A stretch of 64,000 bases of DNA from a virus: positions 1 through 64,000 of the IMG/VR virus record IMGVR_UViG_3300020185_000037, one strand, 5' to 3'. Shown here in pieces: positions 27,640 through 37,106 of this stretch (its first letter is position 1; each line of letters opens with the position of its first letter). A program made the translations under genes and the position numbers. The notes below the pieces were generated by a model. The model worked only from the letters and a program-made list of their open reading frames with translations. It had not been told where the DNA came from and did no database searches.

Positions 27640-28197
27640 TTATACAATTGATGTGTTGAATGAGCTGATAATATACCAGCTAGATGTTGAACCTGTATTA
27701 ATGTATCTAAGTGTTAATGTACCGTTTTGTAAGATATTTATTGATGCTGTCACACCTGCAACGTCAGTTGCATTAGAAATAGTAACAGCGCCACCAAATG
27801 CTATTAGTGTAATTTCTTGACCGTCTGTTGCAGCTTTTAAATTAATTGTAGGTGTCGCTGATGAATCAATTATGTAAGTTGAACTTTGAAATGCAAGTGC
27901 GTCTGGCATTCCTGTCACACCTATTGTTTCAGTATCATACACAATACCGCCGTTAAGCGTTACTTTGCCATCAAATTGAGAATTAGCTACAAAAGTATTA
28001 CCGGTTGTTGCAATAGTACTACCACCAATAGCTGCAGAAGCAATAGTCGCAGACGTTACATCTAGTGTACTATTGTTAATACTTAATAAAGCATCAATGT
28101 CATTCAGATCAGTTGCAATAGCTGAAAAGTTGTCATTAAGTGTTTGTCTAGAAGCAGAAAGGCTGTCCGTACCTTGAATTGTTGTAATGGTTGCCAT
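27640..28197 (-). CDS. Small fibre-like structural protein
   Basis: This 185-residue protein is rich in S, T, A and I. The N-terminus (SASRQTLNDNFSAIATDLNDI) is a pattern common at the start of phage fibre and fibritin-like proteins, where a helix mounts the protein on the baseplate. The rest reads as repeated short beta strands with GTLTLRYINTGSTSSWYII at the end. It lies directly downstream of the gp7-like wedge gene. A short fibre or tip role is inferred. Confidence 0.6.
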   Translation of the reverse strand: MATITTIQGTDSLSASRQTLNDNFSAIATDLNDIDALLSINNSTLDVTSATIASAAIGGSTIATTGNTFVANSQFDGKVTLNGGIVYDTETIGVTGMPDALAFQSSTYIIDSSATPTINLKAATDGQEITLIAFGGAVTISNATDVAGVTASINILQNGTLTLRYINTGSTSSWYIISSFNTSIV

Positions 28198-28208
28198 TTT
28201 TTATGTTT

Positions 28209-30881
28209 TTATTTAATTGTTAAAGCGTTTTTAGTTATCTTATTAGTATTACCGTTAACATCCTGAACCTCAAGCTCAAGAGTGTAATCACCCTTTATAT
28301 TAAAGAGGTATGTTAACCACTTACTATTGTAGTATATATCGTCGCCATTTTGGCTGTTGTTTGTAAGTTTCCAATTATAAGATAACTTACCCGGCATCCT
28401 AGACTTATCAGCCGAGAATGTCATATGTGTTAACAGTTCAATATTTACGTGATCTTGAGCTATTCTAAGATCATTATATGTTGGGTTATTAGATTTATAG
28501 TGTGTTTCACCTTCAATAATACCATCAACTGAAACATCAAACTCAACACTTTCAAAGTCATATCTATTTGAGTATGCTTTACCTACTGCTAGAATACCTC
28601 TACATTCATCAACTGCGCCATCGTTATCTATATCTTCAAAGATACCGTTATAGTTAAACTTACTGATAATTGGATCAGTTGAGTTATTTAGGCCATCTAC
28701 CTCAGTTTGCCATGCAGCCAAGTCTAATGGATCAGACAATGTATTTGTAAATGTATATTCACCAGTAGATGTAACATTCGTAGCGACATCTAAATGAGTT
28801 ATAATCATTGTTACACCACCCTTTGCCTTTATAATCTTAAATGAAGCTGTTTGGTCCATGCCAACAATCGTTGAATCCCACCATGTGTGTTTACCATCGT
28901 TCCATGTATGTGGCTTTAAGTTTCTCCAGAAGTAAGGACCTGTAGTTTCAGCATATCCTGTTGTTGTTGAACTATCAGCATATCTTCTAACCATAGAGAA
29001 GTTAATACCATTAGATTCGTCATGTAAATAATTAGCTCTATCAAGTGATAAGTAAAGTGATGCAATCTCTTCATCAACAGTATCTTTATTTTGTTGTGGG
29101 AAATCCCAATCACCACCGGCATTACTCCATTTAAAGTTTGACTTACCCCAACTATATGTGTTTTGATCTTTCCATCTGTATACTCCATATACTTCAACTG
29201 ATTTCATTTTAACTTCAATTGAATCAAGTTCACGAACCGTCATTACGTTATTAAACAGATCAACCTGTTCGAAGACGACGCTGTATGTTCCACTGTATGG
29301 TAATGCTAAAACAATCTTTCTGTAATTATCAACATCACCAATAATAGTTTGTGAATAGTTACGTGGACCTGTAATGTACCATTTAAGTTCATAAATGTTT
29401 TGCTTCCACCAGTTTAACCAATTAATAGATGTACCGGCGTCGTCCCAAGTAAATGTAGCATCGTCCCAAGTTTCAAGGAATGATGTACATTCTAATTGAA
29501 CGGGTGCACCAATAACAACATCAGTATTGTCAGATGAAAACGTACTTCTATCGGAATTATAATAATCTTCATAGAACCCAGTTACCTCGTTATATAATGT
29601 TTCTTTATCAGCAATTGATAAAGTAGAAAAGTCTTGTGATGGTCCCGTAAATAAATCTGAAACTTTAGTTAAGTCTTCGATAAAAAGATTATCCTGTTCA
29701 ATTTTAATAGAAGCATCTATACCTGCTACAATTTCCGTAATTGGATTTTGATTGTTCCAAAAGTTTGTATTGTAAGAAGAGAAGAAATCACCCTCTCCAA
29801 TAATATCAACAATTCTAGCGTGTAGTGGTAAGTACTCTTTTTGTAATTTATTCTTAAGGCCATATAATTTAATTAAGACATCCTCAGGTGTAAAATCAAA
29901 TACTTCTTCAGTCTCGGGTTCGTCCCATTCATCAAATGTACCAGTTGGTGTATTTAACTTATAGTATAAACCAAACCTAGATGTTTTCTTATATGAAGAT
30001 GAAGGTAATGCAACATTAGCCCTTTTACTTACAAATCCTTTTTTAGAACTTGGTACCTCAATAGCTTTCATTTTACCAAACATGGGTGAACGATCATCAA
30101 TCATTAACCAATATTCTTTAATAGTAATGTTGTTATAACCAAAGAATTTAATTGCATTAATAATTGCTTTATAAGTTCCAATGAATGGTTTGATATTAGA
30201 CAACTCAAGTAAAAGCTCTTTACGCTTTCTGTTCATAAGTTTCCAATCAGTACCGGCCTCATTGATATCATGCTCTTTAAAAATGCTTTGGTCTTTAGTA
30301 GAAAGCGTTGCACCTAAGTTAGAAAGTAAGATACCAAGCCTTTCATCTTCACCAACTGCCTCACCGTATACATAAATATTTGCAACTACATGATTATTAG
30401 CTACATCGTATATTTTAAGGTACCTGTAATGACCTGCATCTACATCAGAGTGTAATGCTATAGTAAACTGAACAGCCTCTTTAGAAGCAACACCTGTAAC
30501 CGTGTGAATACCGTCAGACGTTGATGTAATTACAGCATTAGATTCAAGGTCCAATAAAAGATTATCTTCTTTACTAACATAAATTTCACCGTCAGCTTCC
30601 ATTGAAGCACTAAGTAAATTGATATCATTTGAAGACATATCGTCTTTAACAAATTCAACCTTAAACATAGAACCTACAGTATTAGCAATAGGCTTAACCA
30701 TTATAGGTGCACCATATTGATTAATAGCTTCTTCTAATAAAAAGATTGTAGCAGTCTCATATAAACCAGTAGACACCTCATCTAAGTGAAGTGACCCTGT
30801 GTAGATTTCATTAGTTACATCGTAATCTAATTGAATCTCCGACTTGTTACCATTAAAAAATCTAAGACCTGCGTATTTCAT
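28209..30881 (-). CDS. Baseplate wedge protein, gp7/gpI-like
   Basis: The 890-residue protein follows gp25 and gp6 relatives, the place of gp7 in T4 and gpI in P2. A segment near 230-260 (KPFIGTYKAIINAIKFFGY) matches the helical signature of gpI-type tail proteins, and EYLPLHARIVDIIGEGDFF near 345 is also typical. Downstream parts look like immunoglobulin or PKD-type beta domains, one ending with SGTYSVVFEQVD and one with KGDYTLELEVQDVNG at the C-terminus. T4 gp7 forms the wedge with gp6 and gp53. It overlaps the upstream small gene by one base. Confidence 0.72.
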   Translation of the reverse strand: MKYAGLRFFNGNKSEIQLDYDVTNEIYTGSLHLDEVSTGLYETATIFLLEEAINQYGAPIMVKPIANTVGSMFKVEFVKDDMSSNDINLLSASMEADGEIYVSKEDNLLLDLESNAVITSTSDGIHTVTGVASKEAVQFTIALHSDVDAGHYRYLKIYDVANNHVVANIYVYGEAVGEDERLGILLSNLGATLSTKDQSIFKEHDINEAGTDWKLMNRKRKELLLELSNIKPFIGTYKAIINAIKFFGYNNITIKEYWLMIDDRSPMFGKMKAIEVPSSKKGFVSKRANVALPSSSYKKTSRFGLYYKLNTPTGTFDEWDEPETEEVFDFTPEDVLIKLYGLKNKLQKEYLPLHARIVDIIGEGDFFSSYNTNFWNNQNPITEIVAGIDASIKIEQDNLFIEDLTKVSDLFTGPSQDFSTLSIADKETLYNEVTGFYEDYYNSDRSTFSSDNTDVVIGAPVQLECTSFLETWDDATFTWDDAGTSINWLNWWKQNIYELKWYITGPRNYSQTIIGDVDNYRKIVLALPYSGTYSVVFEQVDLFNNVMTVRELDSIEVKMKSVEVYGVYRWKDQNTYSWGKSNFKWSNAGGDWDFPQQNKDTVDEEIASLYLSLDRANYLHDESNGINFSMVRRYADSSTTTGYAETTGPYFWRNLKPHTWNDGKHTWWDSTIVGMDQTASFKIIKAKGGVTMIITHLDVATNVTSTGEYTFTNTLSDPLDLAAWQTEVDGLNNSTDPIISKFNYNGIFEDIDNDGAVDECRGILAVGKAYSNRYDFESVEFDVSVDGIIEGETHYKSNNPTYNDLRIAQDHVNIELLTHMTFSADKSRMPGKLSYNWKLTNNSQNGDDIYYNSKWLTYLFNIKGDYTLELEVQDVNGNTNKITKNALTIK

Positions 30882-31150
30882 TATTTAATTCTCCAGTTAT
30901 CCTTATCAACACTAAACGCTTTCCATACTTTAAGTTTAGAAACCGTTTTTACATTTTCAACAAACGTATCTTGTATAAATTCAATAAACGTATTCAGTGT
31001 TGAGTTTCTTTGAATATGTTTAGATAATGAATTCTTCAACAAATCAGTTGAATAATCACGCCCTTGATTTAGTTTTTTGTCGTTCATCGACTTTACTAAA
31101 TCATATTTCTTTTGTATTTTATACTTATATAAACCGTCAAATAAACCCAT
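30881..31150 (-). CDS. Small baseplate-operon protein
   Basis: The product is 89 residues, lysine-rich, helical in look, starting MGLFDGLYKYKIQKKYDLV. It overlaps both neighbours by one base between the gp6-like and gp7-like genes. That tight coupling suggests it takes part in wedge assembly. No family recognised. Confidence 0.65.
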   Translation of the reverse strand: MGLFDGLYKYKIQKKYDLVKSMNDKKLNQGRDYSTDLLKNSLSKHIQRNSTLNTFIEFIQDTFVENVKTVSKLKVWKAFSVDKDNWRIK

Positions 31151-32979
31151 TATATTGCTTTTCTGTTTGCCGCTTGTAGTTTAGTATAAACAGTTCTAGG
31201 TACAGGTTGTGAGAATGCAACCGATAAAGACGCCATTTGACCAATCTTTGGTTCATCTGCAACGATACCACCTGTTCTGTCAGACCAACCACCTCTAAAT
31301 AAAGCCATTTCTTCTTTTCCTAAAATAATATCACCATATGCATCAAGGCCTGTAACTTGTTCTCTAACATCGACAGGTATTCCATCAGCTTTATCAAATG
31401 TAACTGTTTTAGACGTGACCGTTTTCTTAAAGAACATCATACGGTTTTTACCGTTACCAATATCTTCAAGCACTGGAGTTTGTGGGGTGATGGTAGTCTG
31501 TGTAACTGTGTATGACCCATCTCTAAGAGCATCCTCTTGAGACTTTGATAGGAACTGCACGTTCACGGAATCAATACCATCAATGTTTTCTATAATTGCA
31601 ACAATATCAGACTTAGGTAATCTATCTCTTCTTGTAATCTTAAGAAGATATTCAGATATCTTTGCTCTAATATTATTCATCAATTGTACTTCGTCAAAAC
31701 CTTCAAAATGTCTAACCGAAATATTCATTGAATAAAGTCTTTGCTTTGGCTCAACAAAAGAAACTTCAGAAGTAACCATTTGCTGGCCTGAGTTTTCAAT
31801 AGCTGTTCTAAATGCATTTAATTCATCTTGAGAGAATACAAACTCTTCAGGTGAAACTGAAAAGTAATCTTCAGCTGACGATAATTTTTTAGAAACATCT
31901 GGTAATAAGAACATATAAATAACGTTATCGTCATCTAAGTATTGGTCCTCAGCTGTATTGTAAGCTTCAATGTGTGAGAACATGTTAAACTTAGACATAA
32001 AGTGTAAGTAATTATCAGGAGTTGCTAACACAAATGATTTAGATTGTAACGGTGCAATCATTCTAGTAAACTCAATACTTTCTTGATTTGCACCTAATTT
32101 AGGGGAAGACGTAACTTTAATTTCAACAAATTCATTAAGATCATATTCGTTTGATTGACCATCAAACCCTTTGTCTACAAAGCTAAACGTAACATCCTTA
32201 GATTCACCTAAGTTACCCGCTGCACCTTTATTCTTAATATAATCAACTGTGATAATAGCACCATTCCCTGGAATCACACCAAAGTTACCATTACCAAAGA
32301 ATAAATCAATACCACCAAGAATACCAGTTTTAACAACCACCCCTTTAGTGTCACCACTCATATCATATAATGAATCGTGTTTAGTCCAAGCTTCACCATT
32401 TACGGCTACTGTAATTTCATCATGTGCTGTTGTACCACCAGTTTGAATATTAAAAGTCTGAAAAGCTTCTCCAGTTCCAGTAAGCGTTTGTGACTCTAAA
32501 GTACCTTGTATAATTGGAATTTTAATATAGTTAAAATCAGAAGAGCTTAATGTTATAATGTCATTAGATGTACGTAATAAATAAGGAAGTCCATTCAAGT
32601 CTGAACGGATTTGACTATTTGCATTTATATAAAGTGCACTACCCGCAATATCATTTTGAGCACCTGCTTTCCATCTTACTTCAATTTCACCAATAGCCGA
32701 AAGACCCCTTGAAGGATCGTGACCTGTAAGTCTTGCTAAACCATAAATTGATTCAGGCTGTTGTGCGGTCATTATGTTTTGCTCAACTGTAGCATCTTCA
32801 ACATAATAGAAAATCATTTCAGTAAGTTCCGACATTACTTGAATGATTTGTGCAAATGGCGAAGCAGCTGTAAATAAATTACCAGCCCTACCATAAACTC
32901 TACTAATATATTTCTGCGCATCAATTTTGATTTGCGACGCTTTAACTCTAGCAGCTTGTAAAAATTTAAATTCAGCCAT
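31150..32979 (-). CDS. 6: Baseplate wedge protein gp6 (gpJ family)
   Basis: The 609-residue protein shows the gp6/gpJ signature in its C-terminal half: LPKSDIVAIIENIDGIDSV, where the domain that contacts gp25 and gp7 lies, preceded by SMNISVRHFEGFDEVQL. The N-terminal region has the usual conserved start with helix VIQVMSELTEMIFYYVED. T4 gp6 forms the ring that holds the baseplate together. The order gp25, gp6, gp7-like matches contractile tails generally. Confidence 0.88.
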   Translation of the reverse strand: MAEFKFLQAARVKASQIKIDAQKYISRVYGRAGNLFTAASPFAQIIQVMSELTEMIFYYVEDATVEQNIMTAQQPESIYGLARLTGHDPSRGLSAIGEIEVRWKAGAQNDIAGSALYINANSQIRSDLNGLPYLLRTSNDIITLSSSDFNYIKIPIIQGTLESQTLTGTGEAFQTFNIQTGGTTAHDEITVAVNGEAWTKHDSLYDMSGDTKGVVVKTGILGGIDLFFGNGNFGVIPGNGAIITVDYIKNKGAAGNLGESKDVTFSFVDKGFDGQSNEYDLNEFVEIKVTSSPKLGANQESIEFTRMIAPLQSKSFVLATPDNYLHFMSKFNMFSHIEAYNTAEDQYLDDDNVIYMFLLPDVSKKLSSAEDYFSVSPEEFVFSQDELNAFRTAIENSGQQMVTSEVSFVEPKQRLYSMNISVRHFEGFDEVQLMNNIRAKISEYLLKITRRDRLPKSDIVAIIENIDGIDSVNVQFLSKSQEDALRDGSYTVTQTTITPQTPVLEDIGNGKNRMMFFKKTVTSKTVTFDKADGIPVDVREQVTGLDAYGDIILGKEEMALFRGGWSDRTGGIVADEPKIGQMASLSVAFSQPVPRTVYTKLQAANRKAI

Positions 32980-32990
32980 TATTAGGTTCC

Positions 32991-33347
32991 TTAATTTATG
33001 TAAACACCAACTTGATATTTAGAATCAATTGTAATGTCAATTTGTGCGATGTCTCTAACTTCTCCTTTATAAAAGGCTACTGTAATTTTAACATCATATT
33101 TTTGTGCCAATGGGATGTATGCATCAAACTGGTCGTATATAATCTTTTGGATTTGCTCTTCAGTATAACCTAGTGAATACACCAAGTCTTCTAAACTAAC
33201 ACCAAAATTAGGGTCACCTAACACATCACCTCTATTTGTGAATAATGTTGTTTCAATTTGACCTATCAACTGAGCAACTTCACTCTCAGAATGTATCTGA
33301 TATGGGTCATAATTTGGGTCACCCGGTGCTTTAACGTAAAAATCCAT
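32991..33347 (-). CDS. 25: Baseplate wedge protein gp25 (gpW family)
   Basis: This 118-residue protein has the gp25 pattern: a helical segment followed by LFTNRGDVLGDPNFGVSLEDLVY, where the R-G-E/D turn and F-G are typical, and then a closing beta sheet. gp25 joins the wedge to the sheath and resembles the lysozyme-like fold family of sheath initiators. Twelve bases separate it from gp6. A late-type element directly precedes it. Confidence 0.88.
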   Translation of the reverse strand: MDFYVKAPGDPNYDPYQIHSESEVAQLIGQIETTLFTNRGDVLGDPNFGVSLEDLVYSLGYTEEQIQKIIYDQFDAYIPLAQKYDVKITVAFYKGEVRDIAQIDITIDSKYQVGVYIN

Positions 33348-33355
33348 AGTAATAT

Positions 33356-33365
33356 TATATATCTA
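33356..33365 (-). promoter_or_regulatory. Late-type promoter element
   Basis: AGATATATAA on the minus strand lies in the 20-base gap between the neck and gp25 genes. The element is only about 8 bases from the ATG, so a transcript from it would have a very short leader. Confidence 0.4.
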
Positions 33366-33367
33366 AC

Positions 33368-34225
33368 TTATGAATGCATCATCCAATCAGTACCTTCGTC
33401 TGATTTAATTTCTTCAATAACTTTATCTAATTCATCAGTACCCATACCTTGAATAATGTCAGCATTAATCGTAACGTCACCTGGTAAGTTGTAACCAAAT
33501 ATTGCTAATTTTTGTCCTAGTGAAATCATTACCTTCGCTGCAACATATCTAAAGAATATCTCATCATTAAATAAAGCACAGTCCGGAATAGTTTCATATA
33601 TTTCTAAGAACACATCTTTTTTAGGTGTTTGTCCAGTAAATTTAATTTCATGTGTTAATTGAGAGTAGTGGAATGAAATAGGATTATCTAAAATTTGTTT
33701 AGTTAATTCTAAAGCACTTTGATTAACAACGTAATACTGTAGGTTTTCCATACCCTTAGCAACCTGTGAGCCACCCGTGGACATTTGACCGTACAACATT
33801 CTTTCCATATCAAAATCACCCTCTTGAAAAGTAATTGAAGTACCAAATCCACCAGCACCAGCTTCAAATACACCGTATACTGAGAATACTTCACCGCCCT
33901 CAGTTGACACCACGGCACCACCTGGTAAAGTAATTTTACCATCGGGTAAAGTTAAAGCTCTCCTTTTTTTAAATTGTTCAGTACTAAATACTTCATTTGG
34001 AATGTATAAGAAGTTTTCAACTACAGAGTATTCATAGTTTTTATAAAACCATTTTTTTGCTCTTTTAATAATATTGATAACCTCCGACTGCGGTAGATTC
34101 ATTGGAATCATACAAGCACCTGTAACATGTGATCCGATTTCGTTTATGAAGTCGTTCCAACAATTTACGTCATATTCCGGCGGTGTTGTTAGATCATCAA
34201 GATTACCTGTAAAAATATCACTCAT
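33368..34225 (-). CDS. Neck protein, gp13-like
   Basis: The protein has 285 residues. The first part has IIKRAKKWFYKNYEYSVVENFLYIP, a pattern of phage neck/adaptor proteins in which a helix leads to a strand. The end has FFRYVAAKVMISLGQKLAIFGY, then LPGDVTINADIIQGMG, as in gp13-type neck proteins of marine T4-like phages. The neck complex of gp13 and gp14 closes the head and joins the tail. It precedes gp25 here. gp14 identity cannot be excluded. Confidence 0.65.
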   Translation of the reverse strand: MSDIFTGNLDDLTTPPEYDVNCWNDFINEIGSHVTGACMIPMNLPQSEVINIIKRAKKWFYKNYEYSVVENFLYIPNEVFSTEQFKKRRALTLPDGKITLPGGAVVSTEGGEVFSVYGVFEAGAGGFGTSITFQEGDFDMERMLYGQMSTGGSQVAKGMENLQYYVVNQSALELTKQILDNPISFHYSQLTHEIKFTGQTPKKDVFLEIYETIPDCALFNDEIFFRYVAAKVMISLGQKLAIFGYNLPGDVTINADIIQGMGTDELDKVIEEIKSDEGTDWMMHS

Positions 34226-34229
34226 TTTA

Positions 34230-35534
34230 TTATTTTATTTTTGTTGACTGTACAATTTCAGTACCATCAAATTCAGCAGTGCTTTCAGAATAGTTACCTT
34301 CCCTAAAAATACCACCTATCATTTTACCCTTAAATACACTATCTCTACCAAATACATATGAATCTTTTGCTTCACAGCTTTGGTGTACGTATGATGATTT
34401 AATTTTTGAATCAGTTAATTTAGTACCTTGATATAAGTTACAACCGTCAAGGTCAGACCCTTTAATTTTGCAGTTATAAAAATCACTGTACCTAATTTCA
34501 CCTGCAATTTCACAGTTAACCATTTCGTAATGTTCTAAATCATGTGCACCTTTAAATACACCATCTTTAATTTGAACCTTAGACCTATCAGTATCGTAGT
34601 TGATATGACCCTTAACTAAACCACCTTCAGAAATGAGTTTAATAACTCTATCTTTTATTTGATCCCAATACATGTCAATAGTCTCACCTCGATTGCCACC
34701 ATCCTCGCTTAGGTCAAATGTAAAGGTTATATCTTTAAACTTTTTAAAGTTCCTGTGGTCGCGATACAGGCTTATTACAGGACCTATCTCACGCATAATT
34801 CTTCTTAACTCTAATCTATTCAGCTCATTAAGTCCGGGTTCACTACAAATTTTATGTAATTGTGTAATCCAACCATCCATTAAATGCAAAATATCATTAG
34901 TACGCTTTTGGTAATCTTTACCGCCAAGGTATCTAAATTCTAAATAACCCATCTCCTGCTTTAAGAAGTTAACACCATAGTATTTGGTATTGGGATAATT
35001 AAATTGAGATTTATTAACAGTACGTTCATCAAAGTGGAACATTCCGTTTTTAGGTAAGATATACTTGATTGATTTAGCGTAAACTAAATCCTCTCTCTGT
35101 GGAAAATATTTATATACTTGATCTTCTTTAAACTCTAATACAAACTTAAGTGTATTCATATGAGTAATAAAGTATTTACCGTATGTTCCGTTTTGGAATG
35201 ATATGTTTAAGTGTAATCCACAACGATCGTTTGTTGAACCATTATCATCAATCCACTTAAGCATTTTAATAGCAATAAGCCTGGCATCCGTATATGGTAA
35301 AGGGCCTGTGACTAATTCAATTAGACCAGCACCACCTGACATATCAGGTTCCATTTTAAAGACTTTATCAGAAGGCTGAAAATCGGAATGAGCTTTTTCT
35401 TCTATTTGGATCTTACGATTTAATAGTTGCTCAACCGATTTAGCAGTCTCTTCTACAGATGTATTAGAATAGAATTCAAATTCAAACCCAATCTGTGAGT
35501 TTAATAATACATCTTTATTTTGTTGATTTAACAT
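34230..35534 (-). CDS. Amidoligase-like enzyme with pentapeptide-type C-terminal helix
   Basis: Residues about 12-255 resemble the ATP-grasp-related amidoligase family (Amidoligase_2): IGFEFEFYS at the start, ELVTGPLPY, CGLHLNIS and later LEFRYLGG. These enzymes join carboxyl and amino groups. Residues about 310-430 are a series of short repeats (VNCEIAG, FYNCKIKGSDLDGCNLYQG) typical of a pentapeptide-repeat right-handed helix. The target is unknown and could be cell wall, a virion protein or a small molecule. It lies among virion genes behind the neck protein. Confidence 0.65.
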   Translation of the reverse strand: MLNQQNKDVLLNSQIGFEFEFYSNTSVEETAKSVEQLLNRKIQIEEKAHSDFQPSDKVFKMEPDMSGGAGLIELVTGPLPYTDARLIAIKMLKWIDDNGSTNDRCGLHLNISFQNGTYGKYFITHMNTLKFVLEFKEDQVYKYFPQREDLVYAKSIKYILPKNGMFHFDERTVNKSQFNYPNTKYYGVNFLKQEMGYLEFRYLGGKDYQKRTNDILHLMDGWITQLHKICSEPGLNELNRLELRRIMREIGPVISLYRDHRNFKKFKDITFTFDLSEDGGNRGETIDMYWDQIKDRVIKLISEGGLVKGHINYDTDRSKVQIKDGVFKGAHDLEHYEMVNCEIAGEIRYSDFYNCKIKGSDLDGCNLYQGTKLTDSKIKSSYVHQSCEAKDSYVFGRDSVFKGKMIGGIFREGNYSESTAEFDGTEIVQSTKIK

Positions 35535-35554
35535 CGGAGGATTATATCTTGTTT

Positions 35555-35565
35555 CAATATATATC
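35555..35565 (-). promoter_or_regulatory. Late-type promoter element (variant)
   Basis: GGATATATATTG on the minus strand lies in the gap before the ATG at 35534, about 20 bases upstream. It differs from the others after GATATATA. Confidence 0.3.
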
Positions 35566-35592
35566 CACCATATATTTTAGGTTGGTTGGAAC

Positions 35593-36921
35593 CTAAGCTC
35601 CAACCACCTTTAAAAATACTTTCTTAGTGTCGTTATCGATTTTTGTAATCTCAACAGCAACATCATCACCCTTTGAAAAACGTTCAGTTAATGAAATACC
35701 TTTTTCAAATCCAGACACATGTGCCATACCAGTCACACTACCATGTAGTCCAACAAACACACCATAATCTTTTACAGAACGGATTTTACCCTCGACCAGA
35801 CTAGGAATTTGTAAGTCTTTAGTAAACTCTTCCCATGATAAATCTTCTTTAACTTCTTGTTTTTCAACTTGAGTTAATATAATCTTTTTATTAGAAACAA
35901 CCTCTTTAACTTTAAAGTCAATTGCATCACCTGGGTTAATATCCCCACCTTTATGCTTAGCAGTCCATTCTGGACTTAGGTCATTAACGTGAATCATACC
36001 TGTTAGACAACCTTCAAATTCACAGAATACACCGAACTTAGCAGAACCTGTTACAAACCCATTATGTACCACATCAAAGTCTTCTTCTATTTTTGCAATA
36101 CTCGTTGGAATCATAGCTTGTAAATAAGCCCTGTGAGACACCACAATAGTTCCACGATTTGCAGAGAATGAATCTGGTACAACATACATATCATTACCAA
36201 TAATTGATTCAAAATCAGCTAGTTTATTAATACCAGCAAGTGAACCCGGCATAAAGCATTCAATACCTTGAACCTTAACGATATAACCACCACCTGGAAT
36301 CATAGATTTAACAGTACCCATAAATGCAGTATCACCATCTTCAGCAGCCTGTCTAAGCTCATTAAAGATTGCTTGTCTAGCACCTTCAGTTATAGAAGCC
36401 GTTGCATATTCACGCGCCGCTGTTTTATCACTAAGTACTTTTACAGTGACTGAATCACCAGGTCTGTAATCTTTAATGATATCAGCATCCTCTTTATCAA
36501 GGTCAATGTAAAGCATCTCACGGTAGTTAACATTAACAGTCGCCCATTTAGTAGACATTGAATGTAACGTACCCTCAAGATAAGAGTCTACTACCAGTGA
36601 TGTAATCATATCAATTTCAAATGAAGTTGATTCGATCATGTTGTAATAATTTTGCGCTTCAACATCTTGTGAATAAACAATATGTTTGTGACTTGCAGTT
36701 TTAACCTTGTAATTAGGTCTTAACTTGTGACTGAATGCATGCTCGTAACCGTCCCAATCGAATTCTCCGTTTGGTAGAACATAGTCGTCATGCATAAAAC
36801 CACCATGTACATCTTCGTTAACTGTTACTTCTTCTTGTACATTTTCTACAGATTGTACGTCTTCTGTTTGAGCGATGGTTACCTTTTTAGCACCAATTCG
36901 TTCTCTTTTTTTGTTTTCCAT
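35593..36921 (-). CDS. S1-domain protein resembling ribosomal protein S1
   Basis: The 442-residue product carries about four S1 RNA-binding repeats at 107-176, 197-265, 285-353 and 374-440. The last two are the clearest, with KFGVFCEFEGCLTGMIHVNDLS and VKDYGVFVGLHGSVTGMAHVS motifs, the arrangement of bacterial S1. The first 100 residues are acidic and not S1-like. Host S1 has six repeats, the first two holding it on the ribosome. As Bacteroidota rarely use Shine-Dalgarno pairing, S1 matters more there. The protein may compete with or replace S1, or act in RNA decay. Its leader has no Shine-Dalgarno sequence. Confidence 0.85.
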   Translation of the reverse strand: MENKKRERIGAKKVTIAQTEDVQSVENVQEEVTVNEDVHGGFMHDDYVLPNGEFDWDGYEHAFSHKLRPNYKVKTASHKHIVYSQDVEAQNYYNMIESTSFEIDMITSLVVDSYLEGTLHSMSTKWATVNVNYREMLYIDLDKEDADIIKDYRPGDSVTVKVLSDKTAAREYATASITEGARQAIFNELRQAAEDGDTAFMGTVKSMIPGGGYIVKVQGIECFMPGSLAGINKLADFESIIGNDMYVVPDSFSANRGTIVVSHRAYLQAMIPTSIAKIEEDFDVVHNGFVTGSAKFGVFCEFEGCLTGMIHVNDLSPEWTAKHKGGDINPGDAIDFKVKEVVSNKKIILTQVEKQEVKEDLSWEEFTKDLQIPSLVEGKIRSVKDYGVFVGLHGSVTGMAHVSGFEKGISLTERFSKGDDVAVEITKIDNDTKKVFLKVVGA

Positions 36922-36992
36922 TTTTATTTAGTTAGAAAGTGAATAATATACATTATATAACCCATTTTTTTTGGGCCTTTTTTTAACTAAAT

Positions 36993-37106
36993 TTATTTAG
37001 GATTATCACCTTCCTTAGGCGTTTTAACAGCACTCCCATCATTAGCAGCGCCAACACCACCCTTGTTATTACTACTATGAGCACGGCCTTTACCAGTATT
37101 ACCTAG
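36993..37106 (-). other. In-frame coding-like extension after a stop codon
   Basis: After the TAA of the gene upstream the same frame stays open for 37 codons to a second TAA at 36993-36995. It reads as a glycine/asparagine/serine-rich tail (LGNTGKGRAHSSNN, then a charged end TPKEGDNPK) that continues the composition just before the stop (NTGGG). It does not look like random intergenic DNA in this AT-rich genome. The stop context is TAA-CTA-G. A sequencing error, recent nonsense mutation or readthrough are possible. Confidence 0.5.

Noticed and set aside
36961-36985. CCCA...TGGG hairpin with A-run
   Set aside because: Four-base stem; the T-run is on the plus strand, where no gene ends.
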